Below, piece after piece: positions 23,811 through 31,877 of a DNA stretch of 44,716 nt; position 1 is the stretch's first letter, and each line of letters starts with the position of its first letter. The DNA is from Candidatus Gastranaerophilales bacterium. GTDB lineage: Bacteria > Cyanobacteriota > Vampirovibrionia > Gastranaerophilales > Gastranaerophilaceae. A program made the translations under genes and the position numbers. The stretch spans positions 1-44,716 of the forward strand of contig CALUQO010000021.1 in NCBI GenBank assembly GCA_944322935.1. The letters are read 5' to 3'. The notes beneath the pieces are model-generated. The model was not told the origin of the DNA. It searched no databases and was given only the letters and a program-made list of their open reading frames with translations.

Positions 23811-25580
23811 TTATTTTATATAAGGTTTTACGTATTCAAGGATTTTTTCGACAGCTTCTTCTGGTTTAACCTTGAATACTTCGCCTTTTTCTCTTACCTT
23901 AAATTCGACAAAACCTTCGTTAATTGTTTTTCCGACGGTGATTCTGAACGGAAAACCGATTAAATCAGCATCTTTGAATTTTACACCGGCTCTTTCATCT
24001 CTGTCATCAAGCACAGCTTCCACTTTTGCAGCAAGAAGTTTTTCATAGATTTCATCAGCAACCTTCATCTGCAATTCGTCCTGAATATTTACAGGCACAA
24101 TATCAACATGATAAGGCGCAATCGCAATAGGCCATTTAATGCCCCATTCATCATGGTGGCGTTCAACCGCAGCGGCCGCAGTTCTTGAAATACCTATGCC
24201 GTAACAACCCATTATAAAAGGCTGTGTTTTGCCGTTTTCATCGAGATATACAGCGTTCATTGCTTTGGAATATTTTGTTCCGAGTTGGAAGATATTACCC
24301 ACTTCAATCCCTTTAGTTACATAAAGAGGCTCACCGCAATCAGGACATTTTTCACCCGCTTCAACAAGTCTGATATCGGCAAATACCGGTGTATTCAAAT
24401 CAGACCAGTTAACACCGGTAAAGTGTTTGTCTGTTTCGTTTGCACCTATGACAAAGTTCTTCATTTCTTGAGCCGTTAAATCAGCAACAACCGTAATTTT
24501 TTCGCCCTCATATTCTTCAGGAATTTTTACCTGTTCAATATCTTTCGGCCCGACAAAGCCCTTGCTTGCGCCAAAAATTGCCTCAAGCTCAGCAGGTGCA
24601 GCGCTTCTGATTTCGTTTGCGCCTACAGCGTTCATAACTTTTGTTTCTTCAAAAGTCTTATCTGCTCTGATTAAAGCCATAACGATTCTGTTATCCGCAA
24701 CATAAATCATAGATTTTAGAATAACCGTTGAGGGGATTTTTAAAAATGCTGCAAGTTCTTCGATAGTAGTTGTATTCGGGGTATCAACTTTTTTAAATTC
24801 ATTAAAACCGAATTTTGCCCCGTCAACTTCTGCAGCCTCAAGCACTGAAACTGCGTGGTTTGCGTTAGCTGCATAGCCGCAGTTTTTGTTTTTACAGAAG
24901 AATACGTCGTTTTCGCCCGCGTTGTTTTCGTTGTCGTCAATTAAAACCATATATTCATGCGATACAGCACCGCCGATTGCTCCGGAATCGGATTGTACAG
25001 CTTTGGTTTCCAAACCGCAGCGCTCAAAAATTTTGTAATAGGCTTTTGCCATATCAGCGTACGATTTTTCAAGTCCTTCCTGAGAAGAATCAAAGCTGTA
25101 TGCGTCTTTCATAATAAATTCACGTCCTCTTAAAAGACCGTAGCGCGGACGAACCTCATCGCGAAATTTAGACTGGATTTGATACAGGTTAACAGGCAGC
25201 TGTTTGTAGGATTTTATCCCTTCTCTTGCAACAGCTGTTATAACCTCTTCGTGTGTAGGTCCAAGACACATGCCGCGTCCGTGGCGGTCTTTAAGACGCA
25301 TGAGTTCTTTGCCGTAAACGTTCCATCTGCCTGATTCCTGCCAGAGTTCTTCCGGCTGAACAAACGGCATCAGCATTTCTTGAGCACCTGCAGCATCCAT
25401 TTCTTCTCTTACAATGTTTTCAACTTTTTTTAAAACTCGCCACATCAAAGGCATATAGTTATAAACGCCTTGAGCCAGTTTTCTTATATATCCTGCTCTG
25501 ACAAGCAGTTTGTGGCTTATAACCTCGGCGTCCGAGGGGAATTCTCTAAGTGTTTGTACAAACAATTTCGACATTTTCAT
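23811..25580 (-). CDS. proS: Proline--tRNA ligase
   Basis: Class II synthetase of the bacterial (ProS type 1) form. The 589 residues show the N-terminal core with motif 1 (around GAQEMLMPFVQPEELWQESGR), motif 2 (FRDEVRPRYGLLRGREFIMKDAYSF), a YbaK-like editing insertion (about 230-390) and the C-terminal motif 3 region (MGCYGIGISR) with the anticodon domain. The editing domain removes mischarged Ala-tRNA-Pro. The ATG at 25580 has AAAGGG upstream. It is divergent from rpmE. The protein fits the expected length with no break. Confidence 0.96.
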   Translation of the reverse strand: MKMSKLFVQTLREFPSDAEVISHKLLVRAGYIRKLAQGVYNYMPLMWRVLKKVENIVREEMDAAGAQEMLMPFVQPEELWQESGRWNVYGKELMRLKDRHGRGMCLGPTHEEVITAVAREGIKSYKQLPVNLYQIQSKFRDEVRPRYGLLRGREFIMKDAYSFDSSQEGLEKSYADMAKAYYKIFERCGLETKAVQSDSGAIGGAVSHEYMVLIDDNENNAGENDVFFCKNKNCGYAANANHAVSVLEAAEVDGAKFGFNEFKKVDTPNTTTIEELAAFLKIPSTVILKSMIYVADNRIVMALIRADKTFEETKVMNAVGANEIRSAAPAELEAIFGASKGFVGPKDIEQVKIPEEYEGEKITVVADLTAQEMKNFVIGANETDKHFTGVNWSDLNTPVFADIRLVEAGEKCPDCGEPLYVTKGIEVGNIFQLGTKYSKAMNAVYLDENGKTQPFIMGCYGIGISRTAAAAVERHHDEWGIKWPIAIAPYHVDIVPVNIQDELQMKVADEIYEKLLAAKVEAVLDDRDERAGVKFKDADLIGFPFRITVGKTINEGFVEFKVREKGEVFKVKPEEAVEKILEYVKPYIK

Positions 25581-25632
25581 AATATGTAAACCCTTTTTAT
25601 ATTACATTTTCTTTAATGTTACCACAAAAGTC

Positions 25633-25661
25633 TTGATAATATTTTTTCAGCAGTCTAAAAT
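25633..25661 (+). promoter_or_regulatory. rpmE promoter
   Basis: TTGATA (25633-25638) and TAAAAT (25656-25661) are spaced 17 bases apart, about 40 bases before the rpmE start. Confidence 0.6.
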
Positions 25662-25701
25662 TTAACTACTAAGCAAATTTGACAGAAGGGAATGACCAAA
25701 A

Positions 25702-25902
25702 ATGAAAAAAGATATTCATCCGGAATATAAAAAAATGAAAATCAAATGCGTTTGCGGCAACGAAATCGAAACAGGTTCCGTTGAAGAAAACATCACCGTT
25801 GAAATCTGCAACAAATGCCATCCGTTCTATACAGGCAACCAGAAAATCATGGATACTGAAGGCAGAGTTGAAAGATTCAAAAAAAGATACGAACAAAAAT
25901 AG
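25702..25902 (+). CDS. rpmE: Large ribosomal subunit protein bL31
   Basis: Small 50S ribosomal protein of 66 residues, the zinc-binding form. C-V-C near residues 16-18 and C-N-K-C at about 36-39 supply four ligands, followed by the conserved HPFYTGNQK segment and a basic C-terminus. Length and order match bL31. It has its own promoter and a strong terminator (25925-25960), so it is monocistronic. Confidence 0.96.
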   Translation: MKKDIHPEYKKMKIKCVCGNEIETGSVEENITVEICNKCHPFYTGNQKIMDTEGRVERFKKRYEQK

Positions 25903-25924
25903 TTCCGGTTATCTTAAAAAATTC

Positions 25925-25960
25925 AAAAAAGAGGGTTTTAATTTCAAAACCTTCTTTTTT
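25925..25960 (+). terminator. Terminator of rpmE
   Basis: A 15-base arm (25925-25939) pairs with 25946-25960 with one wobble. Its 3' arm ends in six T. Confidence 0.85.
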
Positions 25961-26060
25961 GTTTGTTACGAAAAATTAATAATTAATTTTTTCAATAGCA
26001 ATTTGGGACGACAGGCGGACTTTATAGATACATAAGGTGTAAGTAGGAAAGGAATGGACA

Positions 26061-27221
26061 ATGGCAATTAACCCCGAAAATGTCAGAAATATAACAATAG
26101 ATGCAATCTCATCACTAAAAGGCAAAGCTCTTGGCGGTGTTTCAAAAGAAAGTGCTCAAAACGCAATATCGGAAGCTGTAAACAAAGCGGTAAGATTGGG
26201 CGAAGAAGCAGTCGGCAGAGTCCAGCAGGAAATGCAGGCTCTAAGAGGTAAAACAGCACAGGAAATTGCTGATATTACATCTCAAAAAGATGCTTTTGTA
26301 TTGCAGGCAAGACAAGATGCCGCAAAACAGGTAGAGCAAGCACAGCAAAAAGCTGCCGAAGCTGTAAAACAGGTAGAGCAGGCACAGCAAAAAGCTGCCG
26401 AAGCCGTAAAACAGGCTAAAGCTACCAAAAGTGCGGAAAAAATTCTTCCAAACGGTCATAAAGAAGTCCGTTCCGTCAACAAAAACGGCGCAGTTATGGT
26501 AAAAGAATATAACGAAGCAGGTCAGCTTTTAAGAGCAAACGTAACAACACTTGACGGTTCTATCAGACGTACTTCATACAACCCTGTTACAGGCGAACCT
26601 TTAAAAACCTTCACTAATACATCCGGAAAAGATATGTTGATTGAATATAAGGCATACGGACAACACAAGGTTTCTCAGGTAAATAACAAAAAAGTAAAAC
26701 CGCAAAAACCAACCCTTGTATCACAGACAAGACCGGAATACGTAAAATCTCAATGGTCGGGTGAAAACGGTCAGACTTTTGACAGAATATATTCCGACGG
26801 TTCAAAAGAAACAATCAAAAGATTTACAAGTGATAGTAACCGTCAACCTGTTAGAACCGAGCTTGAAAGATTCGACGCAAACGGCAACAGAGTTTATGAC
26901 AAAATTGACTGGCTGGACTCTAAAAGCACACGTGAACATATATACAAAGAAAATAAAATAATCGCCAAAGAAAACTGCAATGAAAAAGGTTATGAGTACG
27001 TAACATATAATGAAACGGTATATGACCCAAATACAAACAGCCGTGTGGTTGTTAAAGCCAAATTAACAAAGGATGGTGCAACAACAACATACAAAGCTCT
27101 AAAAGATGAGTTTGGTTTCTATACCGGAACTTATCAGGCCAAGACCGTTTATCCCAAAGGCTCAGGTAAAAAGCCTGAAATATCGGAAGTTTCGCAAAAC
27201 AACATACCTTATGTATATTAA
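26061..27221 (+). CDS. Hypothetical protein with coiled coil and tandem heptad-like repeats
   Basis: Unknown 386-residue protein with no signal peptide. Residues about 40-125 form a long Ala/Gln/Glu/Lys coiled coil containing a 14-residue unit (KQVEQAQQKAAEAV) twice in tandem (26325-26366 and 26367-26408) and a partial third. The rest is a series of short beta hairpins with Asn-Gly and Asp-Gly turns (LPNGHKEVRSVNKNG, SYNPVTGEPLKTF, YSDGSKETIKRF), reminiscent of YD/RHS-type or MORN-like strands but without a clear family match. GGAAAGGA precedes the ATG. A bidirectional terminator separates it from the convergent EamA gene. Confidence 0.7.
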   Translation: MAINPENVRNITIDAISSLKGKALGGVSKESAQNAISEAVNKAVRLGEEAVGRVQQEMQALRGKTAQEIADITSQKDAFVLQARQDAAKQVEQAQQKAAEAVKQVEQAQQKAAEAVKQAKATKSAEKILPNGHKEVRSVNKNGAVMVKEYNEAGQLLRANVTTLDGSIRRTSYNPVTGEPLKTFTNTSGKDMLIEYKAYGQHKVSQVNNKKVKPQKPTLVSQTRPEYVKSQWSGENGQTFDRIYSDGSKETIKRFTSDSNRQPVRTELERFDANGNRVYDKIDWLDSKSTREHIYKENKIIAKENCNEKGYEYVTYNETVYDPNTNSRVVVKAKLTKDGATTTYKALKDEFGFYTGTYQAKTVYPKGSGKKPEISEVSQNNIPYVY

Positions 27222-27242
27222 ACAGTAATTATAAAAATAAAA

Positions 27243-27278
27243 AAGCACTGTGTATTGCTACGGTGCTTTTTATTTTGC
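27243..27278. terminator. Bidirectional terminator
   Basis: AAAAAGCACTG and CGGTGCTTTTT form an 11-pair stem with one wobble, with A and T runs on both sides, between two convergent genes. Confidence 0.75.
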
Positions 27279-28175
27279 ATTATCTTTGTTCGTTTTTTTG
27301 TCAATCTCCGAAATAACCAATCCGACCAATGTCAGGACGGTACCGAGGATTAAAAAAGTTGTTACCGGTTCTTTTAAAATCAAAGTTGCCGATACAATCG
27401 TTATAAAGGGGATTAAATAAATATACGCACTTGATTTAATGGTTCCGAGGATTTTTATGGACTCCGACCAGGAGGCAAAACACATTGCAGAAGCGCAGCA
27501 GCCTAAAAATATTAAATTTAGCGTATTAACGGGATTTAAAAATCTTGTTGCCCCCAAATGGCAATCCGAAAAAAACAAAAAAGGAATCATAAAAACAATT
27601 CCGTACAAAAATGTCCTTTTTGTAATATAAAACGTGGAAAAACCGCAATTTGTAAGCTTTTTTATCAAAACAGAATACAAAGACCACGTTAATGCGGCAA
27701 TAATTGCCAACGCATCACCAAGCGGATTCAAGTGTATGCTTATACCGTTAAACATAATAAAAGAAATCCCAGCAATGGACAGAACAAAGCCTATCAAAAA
27801 GTTTACGCTTATTTTTTCTCTGTCTTTATAGAAAAGATAAACGATAATTGCCGTAAACAAAGGCGAGATGCAGCCTATTACCCCCACATTAGCCGCCAGA
27901 GTATATGTTAAAGCGGTGTTTTCAAGAAGATAATAAAGACAAATACCCGTTAACCCTGCCAGAGCAAACAAAAGCTCATGTTTTTTTGTGGTCTTTTTTT
28001 GTTCTTTCGGGCACATAAGCCACAGAATACAAATTGCGAGTACAAATCTAATAAACAATATTTCAACGGGGTGAAATTCTTTTAACAAAATTTTTGTGGA
28101 AATAAAAGTTGTGCCCCAGATAAAAGATGTAAAAAGCGCTAAAATATGTCCGACAATCTGATTGTTTTTATCCAT
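27270..28175 (-). CDS. EamA/DMT-family transporter
   Basis: This 301-residue membrane protein has about ten hydrophobic spans arranged as two EamA repeats, the drug/metabolite transporter plan. The first half contains F-I-W-G-T-T-F-I-S-T-K near the N-terminus, the usual EamA entry. The second half begins around LNPLGDALAIIAALTWSLYSVL. The C-terminus is short and Lys-rich. Members export metabolites, amino acids or drugs; nothing here fixes the cargo. It is a single gene facing the hypothetical at 26061. Confidence 0.88.
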   Translation of the reverse strand: MDKNNQIVGHILALFTSFIWGTTFISTKILLKEFHPVEILFIRFVLAICILWLMCPKEQKKTTKKHELLFALAGLTGICLYYLLENTALTYTLAANVGVIGCISPLFTAIIVYLFYKDREKISVNFLIGFVLSIAGISFIMFNGISIHLNPLGDALAIIAALTWSLYSVLIKKLTNCGFSTFYITKRTFLYGIVFMIPFLFFSDCHLGATRFLNPVNTLNLIFLGCCASAMCFASWSESIKILGTIKSSAYIYLIPFITIVSATLILKEPVTTFLILGTVLTLVGLVISEIDKKTNKDNAK

Positions 28176-28244
28176 AATTTAATCACTATCCCTATCCATA
28201 AACATATTAGCATAAAACGTATTAATTTTGCCCGCTGATAATAA

Positions 28245-29129
28245 CTATTTGCTGTTTTGCAGTAATAGTTTTTCCAGTATTTGCTCTAATTTCGTGTCTA
28301 TGATTTTTAAAACCTCCTTGTCCAGCCCCATTTGTTCATAAATGTAGCGTATTATAGCAATTCTTCTCGGCGTTGTTGCATTGTCTTCAATTTCCTCCAT
28401 CAAATTTTGAGCTTTTAAATCACAAATTTTAAAGCTTGCCTGTCCCTTGTCTCTAAACCCCAGGGCTACTTTGTAGTTTATTATTTCGTACAATTGACCT
28501 TTGTATCCCACAATCTCCGGCATTACAGAGTTGTAATTGCGAATATTGACAACGGCTTTATCGTTATTTTCTTTTATCGCCTTTAACATTTCCCGCATAG
28601 TGACGGCATGTCTTTTATACCAGTTGGGAGAACCCGGTAAAATATCTGCATTGCTAAAGCCTTCGGGCATAAACGTTTTTATCAACTCATTAAACTTATC
28701 CTGTTTATTGTCGAAATAAGAGTGATACAAAAAATGAGTGTTTGTGTCTTTGTTGAACAAATACATAACGGAACAGTCGTACACTGACGATGTGGAAATA
28801 GGATTGTCCGCACTTGATTTAAGAAAACTATCCGACCAGCCTTCAGTATTTGTTGATAACCCTTTTTCTTTTAATTTTGCAAGTTTGGATGATTCAAATT
28901 GTTCTTCAAAATTTTCCAAAGGGATAGAATTTTTACACTCGGTGCCGAATTCTCCGCCGCGTACTTTTTTTATTTCCGTTATTCCTACAGCCGGATTGGG
29001 TCGGCTTTTTACAAAAATATCGGTCAGTAATTTTGGTGCCTTAAATCTTATACCGAAGCTTGGCGCGCTGTTGTGTTGAGCTTTTTGTGTATAAAAACTA
29101 TGATTGTTATATTTTGCTGTGATTTTCAT
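28245..29129 (-). CDS. Hypothetical protein with PSFGI motif and a Cys-His segment
   Basis: Unknown 294-residue protein. It opens with a basic, disordered stretch and the motif APSFGIRFK (22-30), like the F-x-G motifs of two other proteins in the window. The middle contains YDCSVMYLF (Cys119) and THFLYHSY (His132/His136), an order that resembles the catalytic Cys-His of CheD-like deamidases (glycine/Ser-Cys-Val, then a His after the next strand). This is a weak, motif-level likeness. Two hydrophobic amphipathic helices end the protein. No membrane span or usual signal peptide is present. Confidence 0.65.
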   Translation of the reverse strand: MKITAKYNNHSFYTQKAQHNSAPSFGIRFKAPKLLTDIFVKSRPNPAVGITEIKKVRGGEFGTECKNSIPLENFEEQFESSKLAKLKEKGLSTNTEGWSDSFLKSSADNPISTSSVYDCSVMYLFNKDTNTHFLYHSYFDNKQDKFNELIKTFMPEGFSNADILPGSPNWYKRHAVTMREMLKAIKENNDKAVVNIRNYNSVMPEIVGYKGQLYEIINYKVALGFRDKGQASFKICDLKAQNLMEEIEDNATTPRRIAIIRYIYEQMGLDKEVLKIIDTKLEQILEKLLLQNSK

Positions 29130-29321
29130 TATATAGGAATCAAAACCTCTAAAAAAAATTTTTGTCAGTGTATGAACGTATTAATTTTTGATACTATCAC
29201 ATTTTACTTTGAAGTGTACCCTTAAAAACGTAATTGATGAGTAGGACAATTAATTAATTTATAAAAAATGTTAGATAAAAAAATAAAGATTTATGCATTC
29301 TTTGCACCCCATTCTTTGAAA

Positions 29322-29401
29322 AGAACTCTGTTCAAAATGATTGAGTATCATTTTGAATAGAGGCAGGCTAAGTCAAAAGCGCAGCTTTTGCGTGCCGTAT
29401 A
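29322..29401 (+). repeat. Mosaic repeat, left copy
   Basis: Block 1 AGAACTCTGT (29322-29331), a 10-pair stem with loop TGAGT (29332-29356), block 2 (29357-29372), a 7-pair stem with a three-base loop (29374-29390) and block 3 CGTGCCGTATA (29391-29401). All 37 block bases recur exactly in the inverted copy at 29748-29829, while both stems differ. Confidence 0.85.
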
Positions 29402-29747
29402 GTAATTGTGCCCCCAAGTTCACTATTAAAAGACAATGGTATATTTGTATTATCCTTGAGTTATCGTGAAGCCATTTTTCAGGCTTCGCCACAGCTCAGC
29501 CGAAAAAGAAGGCAACCTCCCGACCTGATGCTCCGTTCATACAGAAAGTAACACAAACTTAAGCTCGGCAACTCGGGCTATAAAAATTGCTTTTCTTAGA
29601 TAAATTAAAGTGATTGTTATAATTACATAGCCCTCAAACAAACCTCGCTCGTAGTTGTTTGGCGGAATCGAACGGGGCTTTGCCCCATGCGCAGGCGGAC
29701 GTTACTCCGCCGGAGCGTTCGTATTCCAAGACTCGTTTCTTAATTGT

Positions 29748-29829
29748 TATACGGCACGCAGATACTTCGTATCTGGCTTAGCCTGCCTCTATGTAAAACG
29801 TGCCACTGGCACCTTTTACACAGAGTTCT
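29748..29829 (-). repeat. Mosaic repeat, right copy
   Basis: Reverse-strand partner of 29322-29401. Blocks lie at 29820-29829, 29777-29792 and 29748-29758. The first stem is replaced by GTAAAA-GTGCC/GGCAC-TTTTAC with an ACT loop and one C-C mismatch (29793-29819). The second is replaced by CAGATAC/GTATCTG with a TTC loop (29759-29775). Confidence 0.85.
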
Positions 29830-29939
29830 TACAAAGGTCGGCTATGATCTACATACATAAATAATAATGTTTTTATTTTAAATACGTCCTACTGATTGAT
29901 TACGTTTTTTGGGGGACAGATCATACCTGCCGAATACTT

Positions 29940-30668
29940 TTATATTAAGTCTTTATTAAAATATCCGACTATAAATTTTAATTTTTTTATTGCTTCATCA
30001 TATGTAAAAGTAATTGTATCCAAAAATCTGTGGTCGAAAAACTCTATTGTCTCAGACTGTTTGTCCGCTTTTATTACTGTGTAGCAATGGTTGTCGCTTA
30101 ATCCTTTATGAAACCCGATTGCAGTTCCTGTGACAAAGCTGTTATCCGGTTGTTGTGCGATTTTATCAAAAATCTCAATACTTTCTTTTTGTTTGGATTT
30201 TAAACTTGTTCTAAAACTGCTTTCGTTTAAAATCATTGGTTTTTTGCCGGTAAACAGCTCAAGAAAGTTTGACGGTTTATTGAATTCAAATTTTTCATTG
30301 CAATCCGGAAATCTGCAAATCCAAGGTTTTTTGGACGGGAATTGTGTTAAAAGTTTGTTCATTGCAACTTCTATTGCTTTTATAACAGGATTGTGAGGCT
30401 GGGTTAATGGCATAGGGTTCATATATTTATCCAGATATACAAGGTCATCCGTCTCCTTTTGGCTCACAAAAAAATCCTTTGCTTTCCCGTTTATATTGTT
30501 AAATTTTATACAATACCCGTCTTTGGTGTGAGCAATATTTTCCGCAAGAAATTTTCTGCCGTTGCTGCTTCTGGCCAGTGCACTGACCGACGAAACAAGA
30601 TAACAGTCTTGAAAATACTGGATTGCTGTTTTTAAGTTGTTTATTTCTGTACTTGTTATAGGTTTCAT
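29940..30668 (-). CDS. Calpain/papain-like cysteine protease-like protein
   Basis: Predicted 242-residue cysteine peptidase. The N-terminal segment Y-F-Q-D-C-Y-L-V-S-S-V-S-A-L-A resembles the calpain active-site helix (G-D-C-W-F-L-A-A-L-A). Later come the His in GLSDNHCYTVIKAD and an acidic residue in IEFFDHRF, in calpain order Cys22-His194-Asp212. The usual Asn-Pro-Trp third site is not obvious. No signal peptide or calcium-binding module is seen. The start is uncertain: I use ATG 30668, because the TTG at 30692 lacks a ribosome site, but the ATG also has only a weak one. The neighbouring 3' side is the hairpin element. Confidence 0.6.
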   Translation of the reverse strand: MKPITSTEINNLKTAIQYFQDCYLVSSVSALARSSNGRKFLAENIAHTKDGYCIKFNNINGKAKDFFVSQKETDDLVYLDKYMNPMPLTQPHNPVIKAIEVAMNKLLTQFPSKKPWICRFPDCNEKFEFNKPSNFLELFTGKKPMILNESSFRTSLKSKQKESIEIFDKIAQQPDNSFVTGTAIGFHKGLSDNHCYTVIKADKQSETIEFFDHRFLDTITFTYDEAIKKLKFIVGYFNKDLI

Positions 30669-30832
30669 ACCTGCTATAAAACCGGTAAACAATAAAATTT
30701 GCCGTTATAAATTAAAAAACATTGTAAAATATGCATTTTGACAATACTTTGTTATTCATTATAAGTATTTGTTATTTTTCAATAAAGATTTAAAATAAAT
30801 ACAAAACAGATTTATGCTAAAGGGTAGAAAAA

Positions 30833-31375
30833 ATGTCTAAAAAAGTTTTAATTATTTCCACAAGTTTAAGAAACAACAGCAACTCTGAAATTCTTGCAAA
30901 AGAATTTGCAAAAGGTGCCGAACAGGCCGGCCATGAGGTAGAATTTGTTACTTTAAAAGATAAAGAAATAAAATTCTGCAAGGGCTGTCTGGCTTGTCAA
31001 AAAACAGGCAGCTGTGTAATAAAAGACGATGCAATTGCGATTACCGAAAAAATAAAAAATTCAGACGTTATTGTATGGGCAACGCCTGTTTATTATTACG
31101 AGATGAGCGGTCAAATGAAAACACTGATAGACAGAGCAAATTCACTGTTTACAGCTGATTACAAATTTAAAGAAGTCTATTTGATTACAACGGCGGCCGA
31201 CGATGCAAAAACTGCAGCAGAACCTGTTATTAACGGGTTAAGAGGCTGGATAGCCTGCTTTGACGGTGTAAAATTCTGCGCTTGTGTAAGCGGGGGCAAT
31301 GTTACAAATGCTGCTGAAATAAATAATCAACCGCAGCTTCTGGAGCAGGCTTTTGAAACTGGTAAAAATATTTAA
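30833..31375 (+). CDS. Flavodoxin-family NAD(P)H-dependent oxidoreductase
   Basis: Cytosolic FMN-binding reductase of 180 residues. The N-terminal strand and phosphate loop STSLRNNSNSE, the segment W-A-T-P-V-Y-Y-Y-x-M-S-G-Q-M-K-T-L-I-D-R, and the C-x-x-C-x-x-C-x4-C cluster (CKGCLACQKTGSC, about 50-62) match NADPH-dependent FMN reductases related to iron-sulfur flavoproteins. Whether the Cys residues bind a cluster or act in redox is not visible. It is a single gene ending at a strong hairpin terminator. Confidence 0.85.
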   Translation: MSKKVLIISTSLRNNSNSEILAKEFAKGAEQAGHEVEFVTLKDKEIKFCKGCLACQKTGSCVIKDDAIAITEKIKNSDVIVWATPVYYYEMSGQMKTLIDRANSLFTADYKFKEVYLITTAADDAKTAAEPVINGLRGWIACFDGVKFCACVSGGNVTNAAEINNQPQLLEQAFETGKNI

Positions 31376-31398
31376 AAAATTTTTATTTAATAACAATA

Positions 31399-31450
31399 AA
31401 AATCAGCCGGTTTAATGAAAAATAATTTAACCGGCTGATTTATTAATTTT
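31399..31450 (+). terminator. Terminator of the flavodoxin-type gene
   Basis: AATCAGCCGGTT (31401-31412) pairs perfectly with AACCGGCTGATT (31429-31440), followed by TATTAATTTTT. Confidence 0.85.
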
Positions 31451-31498
31451 TAAAAATTATATAATTATTGTTGTTATCAAGAAAGAAAGTGTAATTGT

Positions 31499-31813
31499 AT
31501 GATTAGTTTAAGTTCCGTATCTGCCGAAGAACAATCTTCCGGCGTAAGCTTAAGTGCTTGGGTGTCCAAACTTCAAGAGGGCAAGAAAAGCACACAACAA
31601 CTGCAAACAGATTTGCTTACAAGTTCAGTAGAGCAGATTGAAAAAATGCAAGAAGATGCTCTTAAAAAAGCGGAAGAAAAACGCAATGAAGAAAACCAAT
31701 CAGAACAAAAGAATGAAGAAGCCGTTAATGTATCTGTTTCTTCAGTTGATGTTTCCTCGTCTTCTGATGTTCCCGAAACAGATGTGACTTCTTCTGTTTC
31801 TGTTGAAGCGTAA
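31499..31813 (+). CDS. Small acidic low-complexity hypothetical protein
   Basis: Unknown 104-residue protein. It opens MISLSSVSAEEQ, has a short helical stretch (about 45-75, rich in Glu, Lys and Gln) and ends in a Ser/Val/Asp-rich tail (SSVDVSSSSDVPETDV). No signal peptide or membrane span is present. GAAAG stands before the ATG. Codon use looks like its neighbours. A bidirectional terminator follows. Probably a real gene, but the composition carries no functional clue. Confidence 0.55.
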   Translation: MISLSSVSAEEQSSGVSLSAWVSKLQEGKKSTQQLQTDLLTSSVEQIEKMQEDALKKAEEKRNEENQSEQKNEEAVNVSVSSVDVSSSSDVPETDVTSSVSVEA

Positions 31814-31837
31814 CAACAAAAATCTTTGTTAAAATAT

Positions 31838-31877
31838 AACTGCTGCTGTATTTAATTCCGGCGGCAGTTATGTTTTT
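31838..31877. terminator. Bidirectional terminator before era's 3' end
   Basis: AACTGCTGCTG (31838-31848) and CGGCGGCAGTT (31859-31869) form an 11-pair stem with two wobbles, then a T run on the plus strand and a weaker T-rich tail on the minus strand. Confidence 0.65.

Larger units (their letters stand above)
29209..29912. repeat. Hairpin-dense non-coding element with inverted termini
   Basis: This fills the gap between the genes at 29129 and 29940. The ends are imperfect inverted repeats (29224-29247 and 29886-29909, 21 of 24 matching, sharing AAAAACGTAAT and AGTAGGAC). Inside are many perfect stems: 29332-29356, 29374-29390, 29468-29487, 29635-29661, GGGGC/GCCCC 29674-29686 and GGCGGA/TCCGCC 29694-29711 (the last two enclosed by CGAACG/CGTTCG, 29669-29721), 29759-29775 and 29793-29819. 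The outer end 29209-29244 recurs at 19844-19879. I see no gene in it. Confidence 0.7.

Noticed and set aside
26325-26408. CRISPR-like tandem repeat
   Set aside because: The repeats are contiguous, in frame and within a coiled-coil gene; no spacers are present.
29655-29864. Open frame of 69 residues in the hairpin element
   Set aside because: It is made of palindromic modules, lacks a ribosome site, and its translation shows no gene-like pattern.
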